In this document: positions 50,231 to 58,355 of the stretch, piece after piece
Layout: every line of letters starts with the position of its first letter
How positions within the stretch are numbered: the stretch's first letter is position 1
Source of the DNA: JAJPXC01 sp964520525
GTDB lineage: Bacteria > Bacteroidota > Bacteroidia > Bacteroidales > Muribaculaceae
NCBI GenBank assembly: GCA_964520525.1
Contig: CAZFNR010000001.1
Coordinates: forward strand, 124,001 to 188,000
Length of the DNA stretch: 64,000 bases
Reading direction: 5' to 3'
The notes under the pieces: generated by a model
What the model was told of the DNA's origin: nothing
The model's input: the letters and a program-made list of their open reading frames with translations, nothing else
The model's database searches: none
Made by a program: the position numbers and the translations under genes

Positions 50231-51190
50231 TTAATAGCGGAGCGCTTTATCCTCATTGCCGGAGTGCGGGAACGATTTCCCTCGCGATTCCCACTTCTGC
50301 CTGAGGCTCTTCATCTTCTGGCCAGCCTGGCGCACACTGCTATCCGACATATTGCCATTGCCATAGAAATGCTTCGACAACTGGCTATCATATCTTTCGT
50401 ATGTGCGTTTATCGGAATTATAATTATTTTGCTCGGAAATAGAAAAATTTCCCGAAGCGGAGGAAGACCGTCCTGACGAATAGCTTGAGCCGGAGTCAGT
50501 GCCATAGTTATCGCCACCGTCATAACCGTCTGAATAGGAGTTAGAACCGCCACCTTGTGACTCACTATACGCCGTCATCGTTTGCGAAGCCGCACTGAGG
50601 GCCGCGTTTGCCACATTCAAACCGGCGACAATATTATCCCAATTGGGTGAACGACCGTTGAAATTAACTCCGACGGTGATAGCAAACTGATTACGATACT
50701 TGTCATGCTCGCTCCTAAACACTGGATTCTCATAATGGAAACTTAAGCTGAGCGCACGATGCTTATAAGTCACCACCGGCGATAAACCAACGTGGACGAC
50801 CCCGCTCGACACCCCGTATGCGGCATACGGGCCAACTCCAAACTCAAAAGAGTTCTTTTGGTCAAGTGCCAACCGATAGCCAAACCTCAACGGCACCGAA
50901 ACAAAATTATCGATGTCACTATACAAGAACTCATCACCATACGCCAAATACCGATTGCGGTAGTTCACTCCGGTCTCGATGTGGAACTTTTCCTTGATGA
51001 TAAACTGCACATCCATTCCGGCCCAGATGTTGAACCGACTGGATTTCTCGGCATCGTCTTCATAGCAATAAGTGCCTTCAAAGCCTTTCTGCATCCAACC
51101 ACCGGCGTAAAAACGCCAGCTCGTGCGGGCTTCGGTTTCGCAAGTTAAGGCAAGCAATCCTACAGCCGCCAAAAACAAATGTTTTCTCAT
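50231..51190 (-). CDS. Outer-membrane barrel protein with low-complexity tail
   Basis: A 319-aa exported protein. The signal peptide is about residues 1-21. Residues 24-185 are beta-strand-rich with aromatic-ended strands (WRFYAGGWMQKGF, FHIETGVNYRNRYLAYG, FVSVPLRFGYRLAL, LSLSFHYENP), like a small OMP_b-brl barrel. A Ser/Gly/Tyr-rich low-complexity linker (about 212-255) and a charged helical C-terminal region with many Lys/Arg follow. The tail may face the surface or bind peptidoglycan. No family is assigned with confidence. A structured RNA or long leader lies just upstream. Confidence 0.65.
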   Translation of the reverse strand: MRKHLFLAAVGLLALTCETEARTSWRFYAGGWMQKGFEGTYCYEDDAEKSSRFNIWAGMDVQFIIKEKFHIETGVNYRNRYLAYGDEFLYSDIDNFVSVPLRFGYRLALDQKNSFEFGVGPYAAYGVSSGVVHVGLSPVVTYKHRALSLSFHYENPVFRSEHDKYRNQFAITVGVNFNGRSPNWDNIVAGLNVANAALSAASQTMTAYSESQGGGSNSYSDGYDGGDNYGTDSGSSYSSGRSSSASGNFSISEQNNYNSDKRTYERYDSQLSKHFYGNGNMSDSSVRQAGQKMKSLRQKWESRGKSFPHSGNEDKALRY

Positions 51191-51240
51191 ATCAATTAAG
51201 ATTTTCGTTAGGCTCGGCACCTGAACCCATATAATTATCA

Positions 51241-51450
51241 AAGCAAAAACGTGGTGCCGTACATACCACATCTTCAAGTGAAGGTGCTAGGAAAACCTTT
51301 GAGAAAAGATATGGAAAACGGCCCCACGCTATAGCGCGGAAGCACTTTGCCATCTCTTGCTCTCGTGGATAAGTTTCCTAGGCTTTTCACTTACAAGATG
51401 AAGACATAACGCTTCTGTAATATATTCTATAATCGGCACTCCTGCCGTCA
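51241..51450 (-). ncRNA. Candidate structured RNA (6S-like) or long structured leader
   Basis: About 210 nt on the minus strand, starting some 7 nt after an excellent promoter (51455-51487). The ends pair (GTGCCG near 51439-51434 with CGGCAC near 51259-51254). The interior folds into a long rod: CATCTT/AAGATG, AAGTGAA/TTCACTT, CTAGGAAA/TTTCCTAG and further paired steps up to a tip with CGCTATAGCG. A short GTGGT/ACCAC hairpin followed by GTTTTTG could end it near 51241. Size, paired ends, an asymmetric open region and a long imperfect rod are all as in 6S RNA. It may instead be the 5' leader of the barrel gene starting at 51190. Confidence 0.5.
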
Positions 51451-51454
51451 CTCG

Positions 51455-51487
51455 CAAAGTTAATTAATTTCACCAATATCACCCAAA
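51455..51487 (-). promoter_or_regulatory. Strong promoter of the structured RNA
   Basis: On the minus strand a perfect TTTG (51487-51484), 21 nt, then a perfect TAACTTTG (51462-51455). It is about 265 nt from the nearest minus-strand start codon, which points to an RNA product or long leader. Confidence 0.65.
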
Positions 51488-51582
51488 TATTTTACATGCC
51501 GATCTATAAACTCGTCAAAATGGCATCTTGGACTCTGTGTATTCATCTGAGAAGTCATTGAAGTTTGACTTTTAGTCTGGAA

Positions 51583-51615
51583 ATTGATATATCGGGAGAT
51601 TTTGATGTATCTTTG
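51583..51615 (+). promoter_or_regulatory. Promoter of the TPR-protein gene
   Basis: ATTG (51583-51586), 21 nt, then TATCTTTG (51608-51615). The ATG at 51620 begins 4 nt after the box, so the transcript would be leaderless. Confidence 0.55.
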
Positions 51616-51619
51616 CGAC

Positions 51620-52471
51620 ATGAAGTTGTCACGGTTTTTGTTGCCGGCGGTTTTTGCTCTGTTTATGCCGGCTGTATCACATTCGGTCCAAAACACCTTT
51701 GCGACATTGTCACCTGAGGTGTTGTCGGTAGTCGAGCGCGCCGATAGTGCTATCGCTCATTCTGAGTGGGCCGAGGCGGAATCTCTGTTGACAGAGGCCA
51801 TTTCTCTCCGTCCGGGTGATTTCGGGAACGTGCTGTTGCTCTCTAACCTCGGCATCGTGCGCCATCAGATGGGAAATGATGCGGGGGCTTTGGAGGCATT
51901 GACCGATGCCCACCACATTGCGCCGGCTTCAGTGACTGTCCTTAATAATAGGGCGCGCATCTATCTGTCAATGGGGCGCAAGGAAGAAGCTGTCGCTGAC
52001 TATGAGAACGTTATGCGGCTCGATTCCACTCTGTCAGAACCGTATTTTTATCGTGGCATGGTGTCGTTTTCCATTGGCGACCTCGAAGCGGCTGAGATGG
52101 ACTTTGAGCATTTGCGGGCAATGGCACCCGACGCGGAAATGACTTTGGTCGCACTTGCCGCACTCCACACCGCCCGGGGCGATAACGATTCGGCCGCCGC
52201 GGAATATTGTCGACTTATTGCGATGTCGCCGGCGGCGGAATACTATTCCGGCCTCATTGAGAACCAGCTTGCCCTTGAACGTCTAACCGAGGCATCTGAA
52301 ACCATCGCTACCGCTATAGAGCGGTATCCCGCAGACCCCGAGTTTTATGTTTTCAGGGCGTTGCTCAATAAGAAACGTTATCTTTACGATGAGGCGCGTT
52401 CCGATGCCCGACGAGCTGTCTCGCTTGGAGCCAATGCTCAGCAGGTCAACGCTCTGCTCAATTCCCGGTAA
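51620..52471 (+). CDS. Exported TPR protein
   Basis: A 283-aa protein with a signal peptide (residues 1-23) and about six tetratricopeptide repeats, for example ALEALTDAHHIAPASVTVLNNRARIYLSMGRKEEAV and EPYFYRGMVSFSIGDLEAAEMDFEHL. It is a periplasmic protein-interaction scaffold with no enzymatic domain. An in-frame ATG at 51584 lies before the -7 box, so 51620 is used; this predicts a leaderless mRNA. It converges on the frameshifted gene at 52458 with a 14-nt overlap. Confidence 0.8.
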   Translation: MKLSRFLLPAVFALFMPAVSHSVQNTFATLSPEVLSVVERADSAIAHSEWAEAESLLTEAISLRPGDFGNVLLLSNLGIVRHQMGNDAGALEALTDAHHIAPASVTVLNNRARIYLSMGRKEEAVADYENVMRLDSTLSEPYFYRGMVSFSIGDLEAAEMDFEHLRAMAPDAEMTLVALAALHTARGDNDSAAAEYCRLIAMSPAAEYYSGLIENQLALERLTEASETIATAIERYPADPEFYVFRALLNKKRYLYDEARSDARRAVSLGANAQQVNALLNSR

Positions 52472-52896
52472 ATTTTTTGAATATGCCCACTTTGTTTTCA
52501 TATCCTGAAATCAAGATTTGCCCGTTTTTGACTTTAGTTATCTGACCGCTGTATAGCTCTATTAATTTGTCGCCGTCGGCGAATATACCTCTTTCATTTA
52601 TCGGCTGATTATCTATTGGCTCAACTCTAATTAAAAAAATGGTGTCTCGGTCGTTGTATCTGATGCAGGTGTGGGTGTCTAAGGTGCGTTGGCGTCCGGT
52701 CCCTATCACTTTGTTGGCCTTGCGTGTCTTACCGAGCTTTGCTTGAAGCGTCTGTTATGATAGCGCGCGACTCCTTGATTGAACCAAAATCGTTGATTGA
52801 GATTCTACTTCGTCCGATTTCGGAGATGTCGAGCTGTTCCTCGTCAAGATGTTGAGAACGGTATATCTCGTTGAGTTCTTTGCGCAGAATGTCCAT
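52458..52896 (-). pseudogene. Frameshifted gene, unknown family
   Basis: Two reading frames on the minus strand look like halves of one gene. The first, ATG 52896 to stop 52729 (55 aa, MDILRKELNEIYRSQHLDEE...IITDASS), has a normal coding look and a TATATTTG box upstream at 52945-52952. The second, in the next frame, reads through to 52458 (at least 83 aa, with CIRYNDRDTIFLIRVEPIDNQ and ELYSGQITKVKNGQILISGYE). A one-base change near 52735-52745 would join them into about 145 aa. The start resembles N termini of Bacteroidota helix-turn-helix regulators that I remember, but I cannot assign a family. Sequencing error, true pseudogene or programmed shift are all possible. Confidence 0.5.
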
Positions 52897-52944
52897 TTTC
52901 GGTATGGATGTGGTCTAAATTTTGCCTATGAACAGAATTTACTG

Positions 52945-52952
52945 CAAATATA
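52945..52952 (-). promoter_or_regulatory. -7 box upstream of the frameshifted gene
   Basis: TATATTTG on the minus strand (52952-52945) matches TAnnTTTG and lies about 50 nt before the ATG at 52896; no -33 box found. Confidence 0.35.
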
Positions 52953-52983
52953 CCTAATCTTTTTTGTAACTTCGCGGGATAGT

Positions 52984-54051
52984 ATGAATAAGACGGTATC
53001 ACTGAATTTAGATAAAGCAAAGGTCGATGAAATGCGTCGGCTGATTAATGATAACGATAATATTGTCATCACGTGTCATCTCACCCCCGATGGTGACGCG
53101 ATTGGCTCTACGTTAGCGTTATGTCATCTGTTGCGCGCTATGGGTAAGAAAGCTAAGGTGGTTACCCCCGATGTGCCTCCTAAAAACCTTTACGGAGTGC
53201 CAGGTGCGAAAGAGATTGTGCCGTTCACCCGTTTTGAGCCGCAGGTTAAATCGCTTTTCGCCGAAGCGGGCTTGATATGTTGTCTTGATTTTAATGCGTC
53301 CAAGCGCATTGACCGTTTGGCGCCGTTGCTACTCGATGCATCCTGTCCAAAAATTCTCATAGATCACCATTTGTTCCCTGAAAATTTAGCGGATGTGGTC
53401 ATTTCGCACCCGGAATCGTCGTCGACTTGCTTCCTGCTCTATCAGCTTATCGTCGCGATGGGGTGGGCCGACATGATTTCCCGCCGAGTGGCTGAATGCA
53501 TCTACACCGGAATGATGACCGACACAGGCAATTTCACATATAACTCCAACGATTCCGAGTTATATATCGTTATTGCTGACCTTGTCAAGCGCGGTGTCGA
53601 CAAAGACCACATCTATTCGATGATATGCAATTCCAATTCTGTCTCTCGTCTGCGGCTCAACGGCTATGCTATTAACGAGAAGTTGCGATTGTTTCCCGAA
53701 CATCGCGCGGCTCTGATTTCATTGACTCAAGATGAGCTGAATCGTTACCATTATGAGCGTGGCGACACTGAGAGTCTTGTCAATGTGCCATTGAGTGTCC
53801 CCGAAATGGTCTATTCTGTGTTCCTTCGCGAGGAGACGGCTTACATTAAGGTCTCCTGCCGCAGTCGGGGCGAGTTCCCCGTCAATAAGATGTGTGAAGA
53901 GCATTTCAATGGCGGCGGCCATAAAAATGCCGCCGGTGGCGAGTTCTTCGGGACTATGGCTCAGGCCATCGCTAAATTTGAGTCGATTCTTGACCAATAT
54001 GATAAATATCTTCCAAATGCCAATAATAACAACGATGGAAAAATTTCTTAA
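52984..54051 (+). CDS. DHH-family phosphoesterase (NrnA-like oligoribonuclease/pAp phosphatase)
   Basis: A 355-aa cytoplasmic enzyme of the DHH/DHHA1 superfamily. Motifs: ITCHLTPDGDAIGSTLAL (about residues 23-40), LDFN near 100, ILIDHH near 125, GMMTDTGNF near 178, and the DHHA1 signature FNGGGHKNAAGG near 316. NrnA-type proteins degrade very short RNAs (and linear dinucleotides) and 3'-phosphoadenosine 5'-phosphate. With cdaA in the same genome it could also act on pApA from c-di-AMP; that is inference. The ATG at 52984 follows a weak TAACTTCG box (52967-52974). It overlaps the next gene by 17 nt. Confidence 0.9.
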   Translation: MNKTVSLNLDKAKVDEMRRLINDNDNIVITCHLTPDGDAIGSTLALCHLLRAMGKKAKVVTPDVPPKNLYGVPGAKEIVPFTRFEPQVKSLFAEAGLICCLDFNASKRIDRLAPLLLDASCPKILIDHHLFPENLADVVISHPESSSTCFLLYQLIVAMGWADMISRRVAECIYTGMMTDTGNFTYNSNDSELYIVIADLVKRGVDKDHIYSMICNSNSVSRLRLNGYAINEKLRLFPEHRAALISLTQDELNRYHYERGDTESLVNVPLSVPEMVYSVFLREETAYIKVSCRSRGEFPVNKMCEEHFNGGGHKNAAGGEFFGTMAQAIAKFESILDQYDKYLPNANNNNDGKIS

Positions 54052-54613
54052 AGCGTTATTGTCAGTTATTGTCGCGATTCCGGCCATGATGGCTGTCACA
54101 TCTTGTGATGACAGCAAAAGTTATGCCGACTTGCTAAACGATGAGATAAAGTCGGTCAACAGTTTCCTGGCTGACAACAGGGTCGTCAATTCTGTGCCTG
54201 CCGATTCTATCTTTGAGGAAGGCCCCGACGCTCCGTTCTACCGTATGGACGAGGATGGAATGGTCTATATGCAGGTCATACGGTCGGGCGATCTTAATAA
54301 TAAAGCTAAGTCTGATCAGCTCATTTTCTTCCGGTTCACCCGTTGCAACCTGAATTACTGGGCTAAAACAGGCGATTTTTTATACGAGGGGAATGCCAAC
54401 GATTTTGAGTATAATGCCACAAGTTTCCGTTTCGGTAACTACACTTTGGCCTCGTCGGCTCAATATGGGGCAGGTATTCAGCTTCCTTTGGCTTATCTCG
54501 GCATAGATTGCGAGGTGAATCTCGTGATTAAATCACAATATGGTTTCCAAAGCGAGATTGCCAATGTGATTCCCTATCTATACAACGTGCGTTATTTCAA
54601 AAGCCAAATTTAA
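54035..54613 (+). CDS. DUF4827 lipoprotein (FKBP-like fold)
   Basis: A 192-aa lipoprotein with a signal and lipobox-like AVTSC (Cys24). The mature part matches DUF4827, a Bacteroidota family related to FKBP-type prolyl isomerases: YADLLNDEIKSVNSFLADNRVV, SGDLNNKAKSDQLIFFRFTRCNL, and GAGIQLPLAYLGIDCEVNLVIKS near the C terminus. Whether it is an active isomerase is not known. Its start overlaps the DHH gene by 17 nt and glmM follows after 29 nt, an order consistent with one transcript. Confidence 0.85.
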   Translation: MEKFLKALLSVIVAIPAMMAVTSCDDSKSYADLLNDEIKSVNSFLADNRVVNSVPADSIFEEGPDAPFYRMDEDGMVYMQVIRSGDLNNKAKSDQLIFFRFTRCNLNYWAKTGDFLYEGNANDFEYNATSFRFGNYTLASSAQYGAGIQLPLAYLGIDCEVNLVIKSQYGFQSEIANVIPYLYNVRYFKSQI

Positions 54614-54642
54614 AAACATTAACCCTCTAACATAAAAGCAAG

Positions 54643-56028
54643 ATGTCGCTTATCAAATCTATCTCAGGCATTCGCGGTACGATTGGTGGTCGTCCCGGCG
54701 AGGGACTCAGTCCTCTCGACCTTGTGAAATTCACAGCAGCCTACGCCACTTTTATCCGCAAGAACACCACTCGCAACTCCAACTGCATCGTCGTCGGTCG
54801 CGATGCACGTCTCTCCGGCGAAATGGTTAAAGATGTGGTTGTGGGAACATTGACCGGTATGGGCTTCGACGTTGTCAACATCGGTTTAGCGTCTACTCCC
54901 ACCACCGAGTTGGCTGTCGTTTGGGAAAAAGCCTGTGGCGGTATCATACTCACTGCCTCTCACAATCCAAAACAGTGGAACGCATTGAAGCTACTTAATG
55001 AGAACGGAGAGTTTCTTAACGATGCCCAGGGCAAGGAGGTGTTGCGCATAGCCGAGGCCGATGAATACACATTTGCTGAAGTTGACGACCTCGGACACGA
55101 ATATATCAATAATACCTATAACCGTCGTCACATTGAGAGTGTGCTCGCTCTCGACCTCGTCGACGTTGAGGCAATTAAAAAAGCTAATTTCACTGTCGCT
55201 GTCGATGCGGTCAACTCGGTTGGCGGCATCGTTATTCCACAGTTGCTTCGCGCGCTCGGCGTTAAAAACGTTATTGAACTAAACTGCGAAGCCAACGGAC
55301 GCTTCGCGCACACACCTGAGCCAATCCCCGAGAACCTCACACAAATCGCCGGCCTCATGAGCCAAGGCCGAGCCGATGTAGGTTTCGTTGTTGACCCCGA
55401 TGTCGACCGGTTGGCAATCGTGATGGAAAACGGCGAAATGTTTGTCGAGGAATACACTCTTGTGGCTGTGGCCGACTATGTGCTGTCAAAAACTCCCGGA
55501 GCCACTGTTTCCAACCTTAGCTCATCGCGCGCCCTGCGCGATGTGACCAATGCTCACGGCTGCGATTACAGCGCATCGGCTGTAGGCGAGGTCAACGTGG
55601 TGACCAAGATGAAAGAAACCGGCGCGGTTATCGGCGGTGAGGGCAACGGCGGCGTCATCTATCCCGCCAGCCATTATGGTCGCGACGCTTTGGTGGGCGT
55701 AGCTCTTTTCTTGACCTTACTCGCCAAGAAAGGCAAAAAAGTCAGCGAGCTTAAAAAAGAATACCCTGCTTATGCCATCGCCAAAAACAAGATTGAACTC
55801 ACTCCCTCAATCGACGTTGATGCTATTCTCGCCGCTGTCAAAGATAAATTCGCTTCTGAAAAAATCACTGATATCGACGGTGTCAAAATCGACTTTGCCG
55901 ATTCATGGGTTCACCTGCGCAAATCCAACACCGAGCCAATTATCCGCATTTACTCTGAGGCTAACACCCTTGAGGCTGCCGACGCATTGGCGCAACAAAT
56001 CAAAGACGTTATCAATTCTATGATTTGA
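54643..56028 (+). CDS. glmM: Phosphoglucosamine mutase
   Basis: Converts glucosamine-6-phosphate to glucosamine-1-phosphate for peptidoglycan and LPS. The 461-aa protein of the alpha-D-phosphohexomutase family has ISGIRGTIGG at the start and the phosphoserine loop TASHNPKQWNALK near residue 104. The metal-binding DPDVDRLAI lies near 250, the sugar-binding GEGNGGVIYP near 335 and the phosphate-binding RKSNTEPIIRIYSEA near 425. The Bacteroidota enzymes of this length are usually annotated GlmM; phosphomannomutase is the alternative. Confidence 0.92.
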   Translation: MSLIKSISGIRGTIGGRPGEGLSPLDLVKFTAAYATFIRKNTTRNSNCIVVGRDARLSGEMVKDVVVGTLTGMGFDVVNIGLASTPTTELAVVWEKACGGIILTASHNPKQWNALKLLNENGEFLNDAQGKEVLRIAEADEYTFAEVDDLGHEYINNTYNRRHIESVLALDLVDVEAIKKANFTVAVDAVNSVGGIVIPQLLRALGVKNVIELNCEANGRFAHTPEPIPENLTQIAGLMSQGRADVGFVVDPDVDRLAIVMENGEMFVEEYTLVAVADYVLSKTPGATVSNLSSSRALRDVTNAHGCDYSASAVGEVNVVTKMKETGAVIGGEGNGGVIYPASHYGRDALVGVALFLTLLAKKGKKVSELKKEYPAYAIAKNKIELTPSIDVDAILAAVKDKFASEKITDIDGVKIDFADSWVHLRKSNTEPIIRIYSEANTLEAADALAQQIKDVINSMI

Positions 56029-56053
56029 TATTCTCTTAATACATTAATAACTC

Positions 56054-56098
56054 AAATGGCGGTGGGTTGCTCGTGTAGCCCACCGCCATTTGCGTGTT
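56054..56098 (+). terminator. Terminator of glmM
   Basis: A 13-bp perfect stem (56054-56066 with 56079-56091) carrying GGCGGTGGG/CCCACCGCC, 12-nt loop, then a T-rich tail interrupted by G. It lies 26 nt after the stop codon. Confidence 0.7.
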
Positions 56099-56289
56099 TG
56101 CCTCCTGCTCGATTAGAGACGATAGCCTCAGGATAAGGAAAATAAATTCTATACGGAATCGTATTTTGCCAAAAAAATTGACCAATAAACAAAAATGCTA
56201 CGATTTTATGTGCTATTTTGACCGGTAAACCGCGTGCCTTTTATGTGTATGTCACGCTTTGTGACTGCGGCTAAAAGGTTGAATGGATG

Positions 56290-57294
56290 TCAGCAACTTG
56301 CAGCGATAACTCGGGCATTACCTCTGATTGAAATGTCGTGTATCTCCGCCGGTATCAGCAACGAATGCCCGCAGCTCAATCTGGTGATTGTTCCGCCGGC
56401 CGCTATCTCTGCTTCGCCCGATACGCATGTCATTGTCATAAAGCTGTCGTCAGGACAATCAACCGACAAATCTCCGTCGACGGTGAGCATCCTCACCTCA
56501 AATACCGGACACTGCACTAACACATCTATGCCCTGTTTGATAGGTATAGGGTCGATTTTATAGTTATCATAAACTCTGAAATCGATTGCTTCGGCTGCCT
56601 GTTCGGTATGGAGATTGCGCTTCACTCCGTCTTTGTCGCGGCGGTCGTAGTCATAGATGCGATAGGTGATGTCGCTGCTCTGTTGCACTTCGAGCACGAA
56701 ATTGCCGCTCCCAAGTCCGTGAACGCGGCCGGCCGGTATGAAAAACACGTCACCGGGTCGCGACGGGTGCTGAGCCACTGATTGCAGTATTTCTCCGCGC
56801 TTCACCTGCTCGCGATATTGTTGGCGGGTAATCGGTTTCGAGAATCCCGATATGATTGTCGACTCGGGGGCCGAATCGATAATATACCACATTTCTGACT
56901 TGCCGGGGCAATTATGGCGGCTACGGGCTATCTCCTCTCCGGGGTGTACCTGGAGCGACAAGTCGTCGCGAGCGTCAAGAAATTTAATTAATATCGGAAA
57001 CTCCTTGATGCCGCGTGAATGTAGGCGGTTGCCGATTAACCGTGCCCCATAGCGCGACATCAATTCACTTATGGTTTTACCTTTATGCGGACCGTCGGCA
57101 ACGATGGTCTCATGCCCGGGAATACCTGAAATCTCCCAGCTTTCGCCCACCGACGGCAAGCCTAAATGCTCATGTTTATATTCGCCTATGCGCACACCGC
57201 CCCATATCACAGATTTATAGACGGGGATGAATGTCAACGGCGTTAAAGCCGGCAACTCTTGCGCAATCAGTTTATTTTCAGTAGCTTCCTTCAT
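56290..57294 (-). CDS. manA: Mannose-6-phosphate isomerase, class I
   Basis: Zinc enzyme interconverting fructose-6-phosphate and mannose-6-phosphate (334 aa, short bacterial form). Motifs: VYKSVIWGGVRIGEY near residue 25, GESWEISG near 49, and the metal-binding LQVHPGEE near 115 and SEMWYII near 133. FIPAGRVHGLGSGNFVLEVQQSSD follows near 182, with a second cupin domain at the C terminus. The residues expected for zinc binding are present. It is a single gene convergent with glmM across a 260-nt gap (56029-56289), which holds only the glmM terminator. Confidence 0.93.
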   Translation of the reverse strand: MKEATENKLIAQELPALTPLTFIPVYKSVIWGGVRIGEYKHEHLGLPSVGESWEISGIPGHETIVADGPHKGKTISELMSRYGARLIGNRLHSRGIKEFPILIKFLDARDDLSLQVHPGEEIARSRHNCPGKSEMWYIIDSAPESTIISGFSKPITRQQYREQVKRGEILQSVAQHPSRPGDVFFIPAGRVHGLGSGNFVLEVQQSSDITYRIYDYDRRDKDGVKRNLHTEQAAEAIDFRVYDNYKIDPIPIKQGIDVLVQCPVFEVRMLTVDGDLSVDCPDDSFMTMTCVSGEAEIAAGGTITRLSCGHSLLIPAEIHDISIRGNARVIAASC

Positions 57295-57445
57295 TTGCTC
57301 AGCCTGCTCGGCGAACTCAGCGTGAAATTAAGCCGCTAAATTACAAATTTTATTCCAAATTTCACCTATTTTTATCAGCGACAGTGCCGATGATGTCGTA
57401 AATGGTGGGTTCCGAGACTCTTTGATTCACCAATTTTCTTGCTGA

Positions 57446-57477
57446 GTTGTTATATTTATGTTTTAATTGTACCTTTG
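57446..57477 (+). promoter_or_regulatory. Promoter of the NfnAB-type operon
   Basis: GTTG (57446-57449), 20 nt, then a perfect TACCTTTG (57470-57477). The first gene starts 68 nt downstream. Confidence 0.6.
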
Positions 57478-57545
57478 TAAGCACATAGATTATTTGTCAT
57501 TGGGCATAATCTCATAGTGCGAATATATTAATCAATCGATTTGAT

Positions 57546-58328
57546 ATGAATAGGATATTGGAGAAAGAGCATTTCTCGGAAAAAGTGGTGAAATTGGTGG
57601 TCGAAGCCCCATTGATTGCGAAATCGCGCAAAGCCGGCCATTTCGTAATAGTCCGTTGCGGCGAGCATGGCGAGCGCATCCCGCTAACTATCGCCGATGC
57701 CGATCCGGTAGCCGGGTCAATAACGCTGGTCGTTCAAGCTGTGGGTGACTCCACAACCAAGATATGCGCCTTGGAACCCGGTGATTACCTCACCGATGTC
57801 GTAGGGCCGTTAGGAAAAGCGACCCATATCGACAACTTCGGCACAGTCGTTTGCTGCGGAGGTGGAGTAGGTGTCGCCCCCCTCTTGCCAATCATCAAGG
57901 CGATGAAAGCCGCAGGCAACCGAGTTATCTCGGTGCTCGCCGCTCGCACCAAGGATCTCGTGATCCTCGAGGAGCAAGTCGCATCTCATTCCGATGAGGT
58001 CATAATCATGACCGACGATGGCTCCTACGGCAAGAAGGGATTGGTAACCGATGGCGTGGAAGCTGTCATTAACCGCGAAAAGGTCGATTTGGTCGTCACT
58101 ATCGGCCCGGCGGTAATGATGAAATTTGTGTCGTTGATGACTAAAAAATATGATGTTCCGACAATCTGTTCTCTGAATACAATCATGGTTGACGGCACCG
58201 GGATGTGTGGCGCCTGCCGTGTCACGGTCGGTGGCAAAACGCGTTTTGTCTGCATCGACGGCCCTGAGTTTGACGCCCATAAGGTCGATTTTGATGAAAT
58301 GATGATGAGACTACGCTCTTACAACTAA
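57546..58328 (+). CDS. NfnA-type FAD/NAD-binding subunit (SudB-like)
   Basis: A 260-aa flavoprotein of the ferredoxin-NADP reductase fold used by NfnA, SudB and PyrDII. It has an FAD-binding beta domain (about residues 1-95, FVIVRCGEHGERIPLTIAD), the NAD-binding CCGGGVGVAPLLPI near 103, and a C-terminal [2Fe-2S] region with GTGMCGACRVTVGGKTRFVCIDGPEFD. It is the small subunit of NADH-dependent ferredoxin:NADP oxidoreductase, an electron-bifurcating transhydrogenase. The large subunit lies 27 nt downstream, which favours Nfn over the dihydroorotate dehydrogenase partner. Confidence 0.9.
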   Translation: MNRILEKEHFSEKVVKLVVEAPLIAKSRKAGHFVIVRCGEHGERIPLTIADADPVAGSITLVVQAVGDSTTKICALEPGDYLTDVVGPLGKATHIDNFGTVVCCGGGVGVAPLLPIIKAMKAAGNRVISVLAARTKDLVILEEQVASHSDEVIIMTDDGSYGKKGLVTDGVEAVINREKVDLVVTIGPAVMMKFVSLMTKKYDVPTICSLNTIMVDGTGMCGACRVTVGGKTRFVCIDGPEFDAHKVDFDEMMMRLRSYN

Positions 58329-58355
58329 CAATCCATCCATAGCGATACAACTACA

